A DNA stretch of 64,000 nt from Promethearchaeota archaeon (lineage in GTDB: Archaea; Asgardarchaeota; Lokiarchaeia; Sigyniarchaeales; SOKP01), in NCBI GenBank assembly GCA_019057795.1, contig JAHLWS010000078.1, forward strand, positions 124,001 to 188,000, in the 5' to 3' direction. The notes under the pieces were generated by a model. It ran no database searches. It saw only the letters and a program-made list of their open reading frames with translations, and was not told the origin of the DNA. Shown here one piece after another: positions 27,176 to 35,170 of the stretch (positions are counted from its first letter, which is position 1; every line of letters starts with the position of its first letter). The translations under genes and the position numbers were made by a program.

Positions 27176-27778
27176 ATGAAAAAAATTATACTCGCATCAA
27201 AGTCTATCGATCGAAAAAAAACATTCAACCGTTTAAACATTCCGTTTGAAACTATAATTACGGATATAGACGAAGGATATTACAAAGGAATATTTTCAAA
27301 TCCAGTTGAATTAGTTAAAGAAATAGCTAAAGCCAAGGCGTTAAAAGCTAAAGATTTGTTAAAAAATAAAAATATGGAAGCGATAATAATTGCTGCTGAT
27401 ACAATTGTGGAATTTAAAGGTAAAATCATAGGAAAAGCGAAAAATAAAGCTCAAGCATTTCAAATATTGAAATCCTTAATTAATCGCTCTCATAACCTAA
27501 TTACAGGCGTGGCAATAACGGAGTTAAACGACCCAAAAGTCGTGGTTGATTACGATTGTACTATTGTTACTTTTTTAGATATTTCTGATAATGAAATTCG
27601 GAATTACCTTAATACCGAGGAATGGAAAGGTAGAGCGGGCGCATATTCAATTAGAGATAGAGCAAGTTTATTTATCAAGGAAATTCGAGGATCCCCCTCA
27701 AATGTTATTGGTTTACCAATGCAAAAAATATTTGAAATTTTAAAAAAAGATTTTGGCTTGAATTTATTTGATACTTAG
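27176..27778 (+). CDS. maf: Maf-family nucleotide pyrophosphatase
   Basis: A 200-residue Maf-like protein with ILASKSIDRKKTF at the N-terminus, the catalytic aspartate in IIAADTIVEFKGKIIGK near 78, HNLITGVAI near 110, and GRAGAYSIRD...FIKEIRGSPSNVIGLPM. These enzymes hydrolyse dTTP, UTP or modified nucleotides to monophosphates. The serine in the usual SxSPRR position is present, although the motif here is SKSIDRK. A 411-nt gap follows, holding only the small minus-strand gene at 27816. Confidence 0.85.
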   Translation: MKKIILASKSIDRKKTFNRLNIPFETIITDIDEGYYKGIFSNPVELVKEIAKAKALKAKDLLKNKNMEAIIIAADTIVEFKGKIIGKAKNKAQAFQILKSLINRSHNLITGVAITELNDPKVVVDYDCTIVTFLDISDNEIRNYLNTEEWKGRAGAYSIRDRASLFIKEIRGSPSNVIGLPMQKIFEILKKDFGLNLFDT

Positions 27779-27815
27779 TTAAATTCGGGATAGATATAAT
27801 AAAAAGATATATTTC

Positions 27816-27986
27816 TTAATTTTCTGAAATTTCTTTCCACATTTTTAAATTTTCATAGAATTTTAACATTCTCTTAAGTCTACTAATCATTTCTTCATAG
27901 TAATCAAGATCAGCGTACTGATTTTTAACCAATTTATTGGCTAAAGCTAAATTGTTTTTATATTGTAGTATTTTATCCTCAATCAC
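27816..27986 (-). CDS. Possible small coiled-coil protein (56 aa)
   Basis: On the minus strand a GTG opens a 56-codon frame reading VIEDKILQYKNNLAKANKL and ending in FYENLKMWKEISEN. It is highly helical with a heptad-like spacing of L, Y and I, suggesting a small coiled-coil protein. Codon use looks like that of neighbouring genes. The ribosome-binding site is weak, since AAAGGT lies too close to the GTG. It occupies the otherwise empty space after maf; the rest of that gap (27987-28189) shows nothing but AT-rich sequence. Confidence 0.4.
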   Translation of the reverse strand: MIEDKILQYKNNLALANKLVKNQYADLDYYEEMISRLKRMLKFYENLKMWKEISEN

Positions 27987-28189
27987 ATACCTTTTTCGAA
28001 TGGCTTTTTATTTAAAATAAAAAAATATCTGTATATTATCACGGTAGTTTTGAATCTAAAAAAATAATGAATAAATATCAAAAATCTACCTTAAATTAAC
28101 ATAATTGATATTTCTGAAATGAAAATATTAAATGCTTTTATAGATTAATTTCTTTATAAAAAAATTACTACTTTAAAAAATGATGTAAA

Positions 28190-28534
28190 ATGACTAAACA
28201 CTACAAAAATGAACAAATAATGAAAATTTTAACGGTACTAGGAGCAATAGTAGGACTGGTATATATTATTAATGGTTTTGCTGGCTTAGCTGGAATGAGT
28301 TTTTTACCCATCATAGTCGACATTCAGCTTCTAGATAGAATAATCAGTTTAATTATTGGACTCGTAATTGTTATTTTAACATTTCTAGTAGCTTTAAAAC
28401 CAAATCAACCACTTCCGTTTCATTGGCTTGTATTAATAATCCTTGCGATATTGCTGGTGCTTTTTAGTGCGGGAATTTGGGCTTGTGTACTTGTAATAAT
28501 CGCGGCACTAATTGGTTTAATTGAAGAATTATAA
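28190..28534 (+). CDS. Small membrane protein
   Basis: A 114-residue protein with four likely membrane helices near 13-33, 40-68, 78-98 and 99-112, and a short basic N-terminus (MTKHYKNEQIMK). No catalytic residues stand out. It is flanked by AT-rich leader sequence and a T-rich convergent gap shared with the RimK-like gene. Function unknown. Confidence 0.55.
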   Translation: MTKHYKNEQIMKILTVLGAIVGLVYIINGFAGLAGMSFLPIIVDIQLLDRIISLIIGLVIVILTFLVALKPNQPLPFHWLVLIILAILLVLFSAGIWACVLVIIAALIGLIEEL

Positions 28535-28581
28535 TTTTTTATTTTTTAAAATCAATTTTTTTTTGATTTACTACATGTAGG

Positions 28582-29451
28582 CTAGATACATGCATTTTTT
28601 AGGAAATACGATACGATTTCTTCTGCAAGGTTGATATCCGTTACTTTTTGCAGGGCGGTGAACCCTGGAATTGAATTTACTTCCAAAATTAATAAACCCT
28701 TTTCGCTTTCAACGATATCAACACCAGCAATTTCTGTTTTTGTAATTTTTGCTGCTTTTATTGCTAGCGTTTTTAACTCTTCTGTGAGTTCTAATGGCTC
28801 CATTCTTGCGCCTGCATGAATATTAGTTTTCCAATTATCACTTACTCTATACATTCCAGCTATAGCTTTATCACCTAAAACTAAAATTCGGATATCTCGA
28901 TTGTAATGTTCGATAAATTCTTGAATATAAAATACCTGGTTTAGTTGACTTAGAGTAAATATAACATTCTCTGCAAAGCCTTTATCGTTTATTCTGGTAA
29001 TTCCAACGCCTTTCGAACCATATAACGGTTTTAGTACGATATCTCCTCCAAACGCCTCAAATGCCTCTATGGCATCGTTGGGATTTTCGCAAATAATCGT
29101 TTTTGGAGTAGGGATGTTATGCCGATCTAAATAAATTGATGTTAAAAACTTATCACTAGCTATTTCTAGTGATTCTCGAGAGTTTATTAATTTAAGACCA
29201 TATTCCTCCATAGCGTTTAGTAGATCAAGCCTAAAAAAGATCTTTTGAGTAGCAGCAGCTCCAAAACCTCTTACAAGAGCGCCATATGGATCGAGCTTTT
29301 CAAATTGTTCTTGAAATTGCTTATTGTCTATTTTAACTTTTACTTTTGATGGAACGAAATATTTAACCTTATATCCTCTTTTTTCAAATTCTTTAGATAA
29401 AATTTGAACTTCAGGATCTTCCGGCTTTGGAGTAATTATCATGGAATACAC
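28582..29451 (-). CDS. RimK-family ATP-grasp ligase
   Basis: A 289-residue ATP-grasp ligase. The pre-ATP-grasp part is followed by NSRESLEIASDKFLTSIYL near 90, the ATP-lid lysine region DIVLKPLYGSKGVGITRI near 140, FYIQEFIEHYNRDIRILVLG near 170 and the magnesium-binding GLLILEVNSIPGF near 255. Archaeal relatives add glutamate to cofactors (MptN/CofF-like) or modify ribosomal protein S6. The sequence alone does not decide the acceptor. It stands alone, divergent from the 29526 gene. Confidence 0.8.
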   Translation of the reverse strand: MYSMIITPKPEDPEVQILSKEFEKRGYKVKYFVPSKVKVKIDNKQFQEQFEKLDPYGALVRGFGAAATQKIFFRLDLLNAMEEYGLKLINSRESLEIASDKFLTSIYLDRHNIPTPKTIICENPNDAIEAFEAFGGDIVLKPLYGSKGVGITRINDKGFAENVIFTLSQLNQVFYIQEFIEHYNRDIRILVLGDKAIAGMYRVSDNWKTNIHAGARMEPLELTEELKTLAIKAAKITKTEIAGVDIVESEKGLLILEVNSIPGFTALQKVTDINLAEEIVSYFLKNACI

Positions 29452-29525
29452 ATTTTATTACCTCTTAAAAAATTACTTAAATCAACTGACACTAAATAAA
29501 TAAATTTAAGTTCTTATATATATAT

Positions 29526-30128
29526 ATGAAGTCAATGGATTCGAAAGACGCAGAAAACGAAACGGAAAAATTAACAAAAGTACTTTCTATTGTTCAAAAT
29601 CTTTACTATAAGAAGAAGGAACAATTAGACGATTTAAAATTAGAAATCTCTGAATTACACATCGTTTTAGATTATTTAAACTCATTGATTTCAAAGCAAT
29701 CGTTTTCAAGTGCAGATGAAATTTATTCGAAGCTTTTAAATCGTGAAGAGAAAACGATTGATGATTATTTTAAAAAAGATATTTCACAGGAAGATTTTAA
29801 TGGAACTAACATTAAAAGAAAAATTTTCTCGAGCAAAAATCAGAATGAAGAAGATTTATTATGTGTGCTTAACCTCTACGACTTTAAAAGAGTTGAGATA
29901 AAATTTATTGATCCTGAAAAAAGGGAGATACAAGAAACTTCAGAGAATTTTATTAACATTTTTCTCAAGGGGGCACTTATTAAAATAAAAGAAAATAACC
30001 CTAATTTGAGCATTAATTACAATTTTTTCAAAAATTCCGATAAAGTTGAATATATTCACATATCTAATTTAAGTTCAATTGAAGACTATGATTTGATAAC
30101 GGACAAAATCCGCGAATTATTATATTAA
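29526..30128 (+). CDS. Hypothetical protein with N-terminal coiled coil; 3' end duplicated downstream
   Basis: A 200-residue protein. Residues 8-60 form a charged coiled-coil-like helix, and residues 105-200 look alpha/beta (LLCVLNLYDFKRVEIKFIDP, then YIHISNLSSIEDYDLITD). No family recognised. A diverged copy of its last 30 codons lies at 33328-33417, beyond the two-gene nuclease cassette, and the AT-rich sequence after the stop is also repeated there. The cassette therefore separates a complete gene from a second partial 3' end. A good TATA-like TTATATATATAT lies just upstream of the ATG. Confidence 0.65.
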   Translation: MKSMDSKDAENETEKLTKVLSIVQNLYYKKKEQLDDLKLEISELHIVLDYLNSLISKQSFSSADEIYSKLLNREEKTIDDYFKKDISQEDFNGTNIKRKIFSSKNQNEEDLLCVLNLYDFKRVEIKFIDPEKREIQETSENFINIFLKGALIKIKENNPNLSINYNFFKNSDKVEYIHISNLSSIEDYDLITDKIRELLY

Positions 30129-30176
30129 GATATTATATTGATTAATTAAAATACAAAGAATTAATTATACAAATTT
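30127..30176 (+). repeat. Direct repeat at left side of cassette 1
   Basis: The stretch directly after the stop of the 29526 gene, containing TTGATTAATTAAAATACAAA followed by GAATTAATTATACA, recurs at 33469-33512 and again at 33520-33553 beyond the cassette, nearly unchanged. It marks the boundaries of the inserted segment or of a duplicated target. Confidence 0.7.
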
Positions 30177-30200
30177 TCATCATTGAATCTTTTTTTTTTG

Positions 30201-30254
30201 TTCTTTATAAATAACTGTGATAATTGTCTAGTAAATAATTTAAAACAATAAATT
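30201..30254 (+). promoter_or_regulatory. Conserved promoter/leader of cassette gene A, copy 1
   Basis: TTCTTTATAAATA, then TGTGATAATTG, then TAGTAAA, ending in AATAAATT just before the ATG. The same block precedes the other two copies of gene A (49577-49632 reversed, and 63491-63547), so it travels with the cassette. Confidence 0.65.
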
Positions 30255-30869
30255 ATGACGGACAATATTGAAGAACATTATATTGAATCAGAATATGAAG
30301 AAATTTTTAATGATTGGTATGAAATTGAGGGCGCAAGAAAAATAAAAGAACTTTCACGCCAACTCCGAACTTTTTTCAATTACAAGACAGAATTAATAAG
30401 ATATCGATTTCGATCCAGTCCAAATCTTGCCGAAAATTATACAAATAATAAATTTTTTGCTCAAAAACAAAAGATTGAATCATTATCTGATGAATTTATA
30501 ACCCTTTTAAAAAAAATTAAGAAACATAGACAATCCCTTGAACAAGTAATTCGTTCTCTATTTTTTAATAATAATAAAACAGTATTAAACAAACTTTCAG
30601 AAATCACAGAGAAGTTGTCCATTCTACTCCACTATTTCTCAGAGGAATGCATTCATGATCATCCAAGATTCCTCAAATTCATCGTTGTATTAGCACAAAA
30701 CATTTGTTTGGTGAAAATGTGCTTGTATGCTGAATTCAGCGAATTTTATGGGGAACTTGAAGTTAACTACAATGGTTTAAATGGAGAAATGGAGATAATA
30801 TTAGAAGAAACGCTAGGAGATAAAATTAAAAAAACAAAAAATCAACTTGAGGAGAGATTGAGGATATGA
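30255..30869 (+). CDS. Cassette gene A (copy 1): conserved ~200-aa helical protein
   Basis: A 204-residue, mainly helical protein. Its core EEIFNDWYEIEG, RKIKELSRQLRTFFNY, ITEKLSILLHYFSEE and NICLVK is repeated in the copies at 48968-49576 and 63548-64000. I recognise no known domain: no nuclease motif, nucleotide site or zinc ligands. The stop overlaps the start of gene B by ATGA, so the two are translationally coupled and probably act together. The N-terminus is acidic and the C-terminus basic. A DNA-binding or adaptor role for the nuclease is an inference. Confidence 0.75.
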   Translation: MTDNIEEHYIESEYEEIFNDWYEIEGARKIKELSRQLRTFFNYKTELIRYRFRSSPNLAENYTNNKFFAQKQKIESLSDEFITLLKKIKKHRQSLEQVIRSLFFNNNKTVLNKLSEITEKLSILLHYFSEECIHDHPRFLKFIVVLAQNICLVKMCLYAEFSEFYGELEVNYNGLNGEMEIILEETLGDKIKKTKNQLEERLRI

Positions 30870-33283
30870 AGGCATACACAAATGTATCACGGAAAACAGT
30901 GGAAGAGGATCGAGTAGCAGTCTGCCCAAATTTTGGGTGTGAGTTTATGACACGAGTTAAACCACTTAAGTTAAAGTTCTTAGGTTTTAGTAAGCATCCT
31001 AAATGCAAGAAACATCACATCCCTTTAGTTTACATAGATGAAAGGATCGGGGATTTCGTGGATGCTGCATTAGTATGCTTGTTTGATAAAGCAGGACTCC
31101 CACCACGTGAATTACTCGAGGGAGTAAAATCAAAATTCCCCAATGAAATTACCTCGTTTATAGAAGGATGGGTGTATAGCATCACGGTTGGAAGGGGAGC
31201 TCCCATTGTATCACGTTACATGGATGCCGTTTCGAATGCATATCTCAAGCAATTAACCAAAAAACAGATAAAATCATTGAAAAAAGGAAATAATTCAAAA
31301 CCAAATCTCGTGAAAAAAGCAATTAAGGATGGTCTGGATGAAATTGCACTTCAATATACAAGACTACTTAAGCATCTTAGAGCCCATTCCGAGATCCTCA
31401 TTGATCATCAAAGACTTAAATCACTTTCAAGAAGTCTCCAAAATTATTTGAATGATTGGCATAAGGATATTTTAAAGTATAATGAAATCATAATTTTCTC
31501 AGAAAATAAGCAAGAAATGACTTTAAAAGATATCAAGTGCAAATATGATCAAATTCTTAATGTTGGCACCTGTCGATGCCTTCTTGGATTAAATCCAGAA
31601 AGTAAAAAAATTAAGAAAACAAAATTAACTGCGTTTGATCGGTTTTCCGCTTATATAGAATTTTTTTCTGAAAGTATTACTGAAAAATTTACTAAGTCCG
31701 ATATTAAAGGACTTAACTCAGATATTAATCCAATTAAAAAGTCAATAAAAAAAATGAAATCGTACGATAATTTTGAAAGTGGTAATAGTCAAAAGATTAA
31801 GGAATATTTAAAAAATCTTGATTGGGAGAATTTAACTAACAATTGGACATTATTACATAGAGAACATCATACACATCCTTACAAGGAAATTCTGCTTGAT
31901 CCTCATAAAGATCCTTCCAATGAAAATCCTTTATGGAAACACGAAATTTGGTTGAAGCGAGTTTATGCTGATGAAAATTATAATTTTTCAGATAGTCTTA
32001 TTTCTCGAATCACTGGTATTGCTCGCGACACAGTCAGAAAATACCGTAGGAAATTTAATATTAGCAATGGCTACTACAACACGACTCAAAAACCAAAACT
32101 TAGTAAAGAATTGATTGAGAAAAGGGAGAAAATTCGCAATTTTAATTGGAACATTAATATTGATTGGATGATACCCGTCGGGATTCATGGAGATTTGTCA
32201 ATTCTTAACCCAAACAAATATTGTAGTTTTGATAATCCTTTATACAAGCATAAGCTATGGTTAAAAAGAGTCTACGAAGATGAAGAGCTTGATTTGAATG
32301 GAGTTGAGATTGCCAAAATATGCAGTCTTAAAGATCAGAAACCTATTAGTTATTGGAGAAAAAGATTAGGGATACCTAAAAAAAGAAAAGGTATTTTTCT
32401 AAATAAGTCAGGACATAAGTTGGTTCTCACTCCAAATTCCTATATACACCCTCAGCGTGGTAGACTCTATCAACGTGCTGAACATACACTAATCATGGAA
32501 AGATATTTAAATAAAAATCTATCAAGACGCCAATTAGCAACACATCCGGATTTGATTCAGGGATGGTTAGGAGAAGAGGAGTATTTTTATATAAAAAAAG
32601 ATTGTCATGTTCACCATATCAATTTTGTAGGTTTAGATAATAGAATCGAGAATCTTTGGTTATTTTCAAGTAATCGCGCACATGGATTAGTGGTTAATGA
32701 GCTACATCAATGCCTTTCAATTTTGATTAAGTTACATCAAATATTTTTTAAAGAGGGCATGTATTTTCTAAATGAAGATTTTGATTGTCTTCAGTTAGAA
32801 AGAGATGATATTCGGAGTAAGTTAAATCTTAATATTGTAATAAACCACTCTCTCTCTCGATTTTATGATAAGCGAAGAAATTCTTTTAGTGTAGCGATGT
32901 CTGCCTCCTATAACAATCCCTTTATTTCTCCAAAAAAAGGAATTGATTATGTTTATATGTATGAACATAGATATATCATCGAGCAATATTTTAGGACGCT
33001 TTTAAGAAAAGAGACTATATTACTAGAGGAGCACATTGATTATCAAAAAGCTCAAGAATTCATAAATCCACAAGGGTTTTTAAAACCCGATGCTATCGTG
33101 CACCATGTAAATTTCGATTCTCGAGATAATCGGTTATTAAATTTATATGTGTGTGAAATTTCTGAACATAGGCTTGTTCATGGATTAATTTACCAATTAG
33201 TCGAAAGATTACTTGATATGGGATTGATATATTTCAGTAATGGGAAATATTTTTTGGATAACACTTTGACTAATAAAATGTGA
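30866..33283 (+). CDS. Cassette gene B (copy 1): conserved zinc-finger N-terminus with HNH nuclease C-terminus
   Basis: An 805-residue protein. Residues 1-290 match the copy at 46413-48971 almost along their whole length: MKAYTNVSRKTV, CPNFGCEFMTRVKPLK and KCKKHH (a probable zinc site), then long helices and GTCRCLLGLNPE, ending with TAFDRFSAY. After about residue 293 the copies diverge completely. Here two NPLWKHEIWLKRVY/NPLYKHKLWLKRVY modules with helix-turn-helix-like segments (325-470) lead to two HNH units, VHHINFVGLDNR near 583 and VHHVNFDSRDNR near 746. The HNH part should cut DNA. It is related in style to the protein at 35171-37564. No transposase or integrase motif is visible. Confidence 0.8.
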   Translation: MKAYTNVSRKTVEEDRVAVCPNFGCEFMTRVKPLKLKFLGFSKHPKCKKHHIPLVYIDERIGDFVDAALVCLFDKAGLPPRELLEGVKSKFPNEITSFIEGWVYSITVGRGAPIVSRYMDAVSNAYLKQLTKKQIKSLKKGNNSKPNLVKKAIKDGLDEIALQYTRLLKHLRAHSEILIDHQRLKSLSRSLQNYLNDWHKDILKYNEIIIFSENKQEMTLKDIKCKYDQILNVGTCRCLLGLNPESKKIKKTKLTAFDRFSAYIEFFSESITEKFTKSDIKGLNSDINPIKKSIKKMKSYDNFESGNSQKIKEYLKNLDWENLTNNWTLLHREHHTHPYKEILLDPHKDPSNENPLWKHEIWLKRVYADENYNFSDSLISRITGIARDTVRKYRRKFNISNGYYNTTQKPKLSKELIEKREKIRNFNWNINIDWMIPVGIHGDLSILNPNKYCSFDNPLYKHKLWLKRVYEDEELDLNGVEIAKICSLKDQKPISYWRKRLGIPKKRKGIFLNKSGHKLVLTPNSYIHPQRGRLYQRAEHTLIMERYLNKNLSRRQLATHPDLIQGWLGEEEYFYIKKDCHVHHINFVGLDNRIENLWLFSSNRAHGLVVNELHQCLSILIKLHQIFFKEGMYFLNEDFDCLQLERDDIRSKLNLNIVINHSLSRFYDKRRNSFSVAMSASYNNPFISPKKGIDYVYMYEHRYIIEQYFRTLLRKETILLEEHIDYQKAQEFINPQGFLKPDAIVHHVNFDSRDNRLLNLYVCEISEHRLVHGLIYQLVERLLDMGLIYFSNGKYFLDNTLTNKM

Positions 33284-33327
33284 TTTCTTATTTCTATCAT
33301 CACATTGGATTAATATTTTAATTAATC

Positions 33328-33417
33328 GAATACAATACTATTTCTAATTTAAGCGCTATCGAAGATTACGATTTAATAACCGCATAAATACGAGAATTAT
33401 TAACTCGTGAGATGTAA
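33328..33417 (+). pseudogene. Displaced 3' end of the 29526 gene
   Basis: Read in frame this stretch gives EYNTISNLSAIEDYDLITA, a stop, then IRELLTREM and a second stop, aligning with EYIHISNLSSIEDYDLITD and KIRELLY at the end of the complete gene. The fragment has no start and one internal stop. Together with the direct repeats at 33469-33553 it fills most of the 315-nt gap 33284-33598. Confidence 0.75.
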
Positions 33418-33468
33418 TCCATCTATAAAATGCGGATTAGATAAAGTTTGAATAGTATGTATTATATA

Positions 33469-33553
33469 AAGATATTATATTGATTCATTAAAATACAAAG
33501 AATTAATTATTTAAATTTAATTGATTAATTAAAATACAAAGAATTAATTATAC
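33469..33553 (+). repeat. Direct repeats at right side of cassette 1 (two copies)
   Basis: Two tandem, nearly identical copies (33469-33512 and 33520-33553) of the AT-rich sequence found after the stop of the 29526 gene. Each carries TTAAAATACAAAGAATTAAT. The second copy continues TATACA like the left one. Confidence 0.7.
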
Positions 33554-33598
33554 AGAGTTTTATATTATTTTTAATTAAAAATTTGGAGCGTATGAACA

Positions 33599-34414
33599 AT
33601 GGCTAAGAAGAAAAAATTTTTGATGATGCCTGTAATTCATTCAAAGTTTAACGATAAAACTCTCGAGAATATACTAATCAATAAATCGAGAACTCTCTTA
33701 ACAGAAAAGAAGGGTGCTGTCCCCTCGTTTATTTTTCTTTCTGGAAGTTTTTTTGATGTAAAAGGTTTTGTATACACGGGGCTTCGAGCATGGAAGGGTG
33801 CAGTAAAACCATCAAATAGCGATGAAGGTAGAAGGCCATTACTTGAAGCTACTTTCGCTTCTCTTTCAGTTTATCTAAGTTCATTACTTGCTCTACAAGC
33901 AGATTTTTACTTCGCTTACGAAGAGATCAAAGACATATTATTAGAAAAGAAAAGGGAAGATCTATGGACTATTGTATCAGAAAAATTACCATTTATTTCA
34001 CTCCCTCCAAAAGAAATGTATGGAAGCCAAGTTTCGCCAATATCTCCATACTTTGTAATCGAACAAGATGATGAACTCATATTAGGGGAGATATATCCAT
34101 CGGCTTATTTAACAAAAGTTATCTCTTCTATTAAGACCAGATTTTTCGTGTTTTTCCAGTATCAAGGATATTCCGCTTTTGGATTTTTCGATTCTTTACC
34201 TAAACATGCTAAGTTTGGTTTTGAGGAAAAAGCGAGAGAGTTTGAAGAAGAACCTACATCAGAAAACCTACAAAAGTATGCTAATAATGCTAAAAATTTA
34301 AAAGAAGTTCTAATCGCGCTCATCGAAGCGCATAATAATGCGTATTTAGGACAGTATTTAATTGAGGATTACGAACTCCTATTAAATAAACTACTAGAAT
34401 CGGAGGACCTATAA
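33599..34414 (+). CDS. Hypothetical protein encoded directly upstream of a small GTPase
   Basis: A 271-residue soluble protein beginning with a lysine-rich MAKKKKFLMMP. Mixed alpha/beta composition, an acidic C-terminal helical part, and no recognised motif. It ends two bases before the ATG of the GTPase gene, so the two are almost certainly co-transcribed and may be partners, perhaps as regulator or effector. TTTGGAGCGTATGAACA before the ATG offers a Shine-Dalgarno-like GGAG. Confidence 0.6.
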   Translation: MAKKKKFLMMPVIHSKFNDKTLENILINKSRTLLTEKKGAVPSFIFLSGSFFDVKGFVYTGLRAWKGAVKPSNSDEGRRPLLEATFASLSVYLSSLLALQADFYFAYEEIKDILLEKKREDLWTIVSEKLPFISLPPKEMYGSQVSPISPYFVIEQDDELILGEIYPSAYLTKVISSIKTRFFVFFQYQGYSAFGFFDSLPKHAKFGFEEKAREFEEEPTSENLQKYANNAKNLKEVLIALIEAHNNAYLGQYLIEDYELLLNKLLESEDL

Positions 34415-34415
34415 A

Positions 34416-35048
34416 ATGGTGAATATTGGGCTTTTGGGTGATATCTCTGTCGGAAAAACTAGTATTCTCCGTTTATTCGTAAGATATTTAAAAGTTGGTG
34501 ACATAGAAAAAGTTAAGGGGGGACAAAAATGTACAGTAATAAAAGCAGATTTTTCAGGAGAGGCAACAGTGCCGGGAGGAGATAAAGAAGATAAACTTAA
34601 TCAAAAAGAAACGAAAACAATCCATCCAAATAGGATTGTTTTTAGAGAAGATAAATCGGGAAAAGCACATACAATCTTCGCACCAGGAGGAGATCGGAAA
34701 CGAAGTGTAATTCGAATGGGAATTATAACGATATCCCGAATCGCAACCCAGATAATAGCGATCTTTTCGTGCGATAGAGATGTAAAAACTCAATTTGAAT
34801 TTTTCAACGATGTTCGATTTTTCCCAGATAAAATTAATCTTTGTATAAATAAAGTAGATTTACTTAAAGGCGATAAAAAGAATAAACTAGAGAAATTGGA
34901 AACAGAAATTATAGATTTTTTTAAGACAAGAAAAATACAAATAGTAGAGACCTTTATAACATGTGGTGAAAGTGTGGAAGGGTTTGAGGATGTCCAGATT
35001 TATAACGACCGCGTCGTAGAGATGATCCTAAGAATTATTACTCAATAA
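34416..35048 (+). CDS. Small Ras/MglA-like GTPase
   Basis: A 210-residue small GTPase. The P-loop GDISVGKTS is at residues 8-16, a G3-like APGGD at 89-93 in place of DxxG, and the guanine-specificity motif NKVD at 145-148. The switch region has an unusually charged insert (residues 50-80, GGDKEDKLNQKE). No C-terminal cysteine for lipidation. Proteins of this sort are abundant in Asgard archaea and may pair with roadblock-type partners. A diverged copy of its C-terminal half lies at 37636-37986, past the HNH gene. It is coupled to the gene at 33599. Confidence 0.8.
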   Translation: MVNIGLLGDISVGKTSILRLFVRYLKVGDIEKVKGGQKCTVIKADFSGEATVPGGDKEDKLNQKETKTIHPNRIVFREDKSGKAHTIFAPGGDRKRSVIRMGIITISRIATQIIAIFSCDRDVKTQFEFFNDVRFFPDKINLCINKVDLLKGDKKNKLEKLETEIIDFFKTRKIQIVETFITCGESVEGFEDVQIYNDRVVEMILRIITQ

Positions 35049-35142
35049 CCAGTTTAAGTGGCATGGTAGAATCTCTGATCTTTTTCTGGAATTTGCGGGA
35101 CTCTTCTTCGATTTTTCATTGTTCTCTGATTCTTCTGGAAAT

Positions 35143-35170
35143 GGGGGCTAAAACCCCGAAATTTTTCTTT
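35143..35170 (+). terminator. Possible hairpin terminator after the GTPase operon
   Basis: GGGG (35144-35147) and CCCC (35154-35157) form a short GC stem around CTAAAA, followed by T-rich GAAATTTTTCTTTTT. This is the only GC-rich hairpin of its kind nearby. It also sits at the 3' edge of the opposing HNH gene. Confidence 0.35.

Noticed and set aside
30866..33283. Classical insertion sequence (transposase in gene B)
   Set aside because: No DDE, HUH, serine or tyrosine recombinase motif and no terminal inverted repeats were found; HNH motifs and flanking gene-end copies fit a homing-type element better.
30127..33553. CRISPR-like repeats
   Set aside because: Only three copies of an AT-rich unit, two of them adjacent without spacer-length intervals, tied to a duplicated gene end.
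35143..35170. Terminal inverted repeat of a mobile element
   Set aside because: It is a single short GC hairpin with no partner at the other end of the HNH gene; a terminator is more likely.
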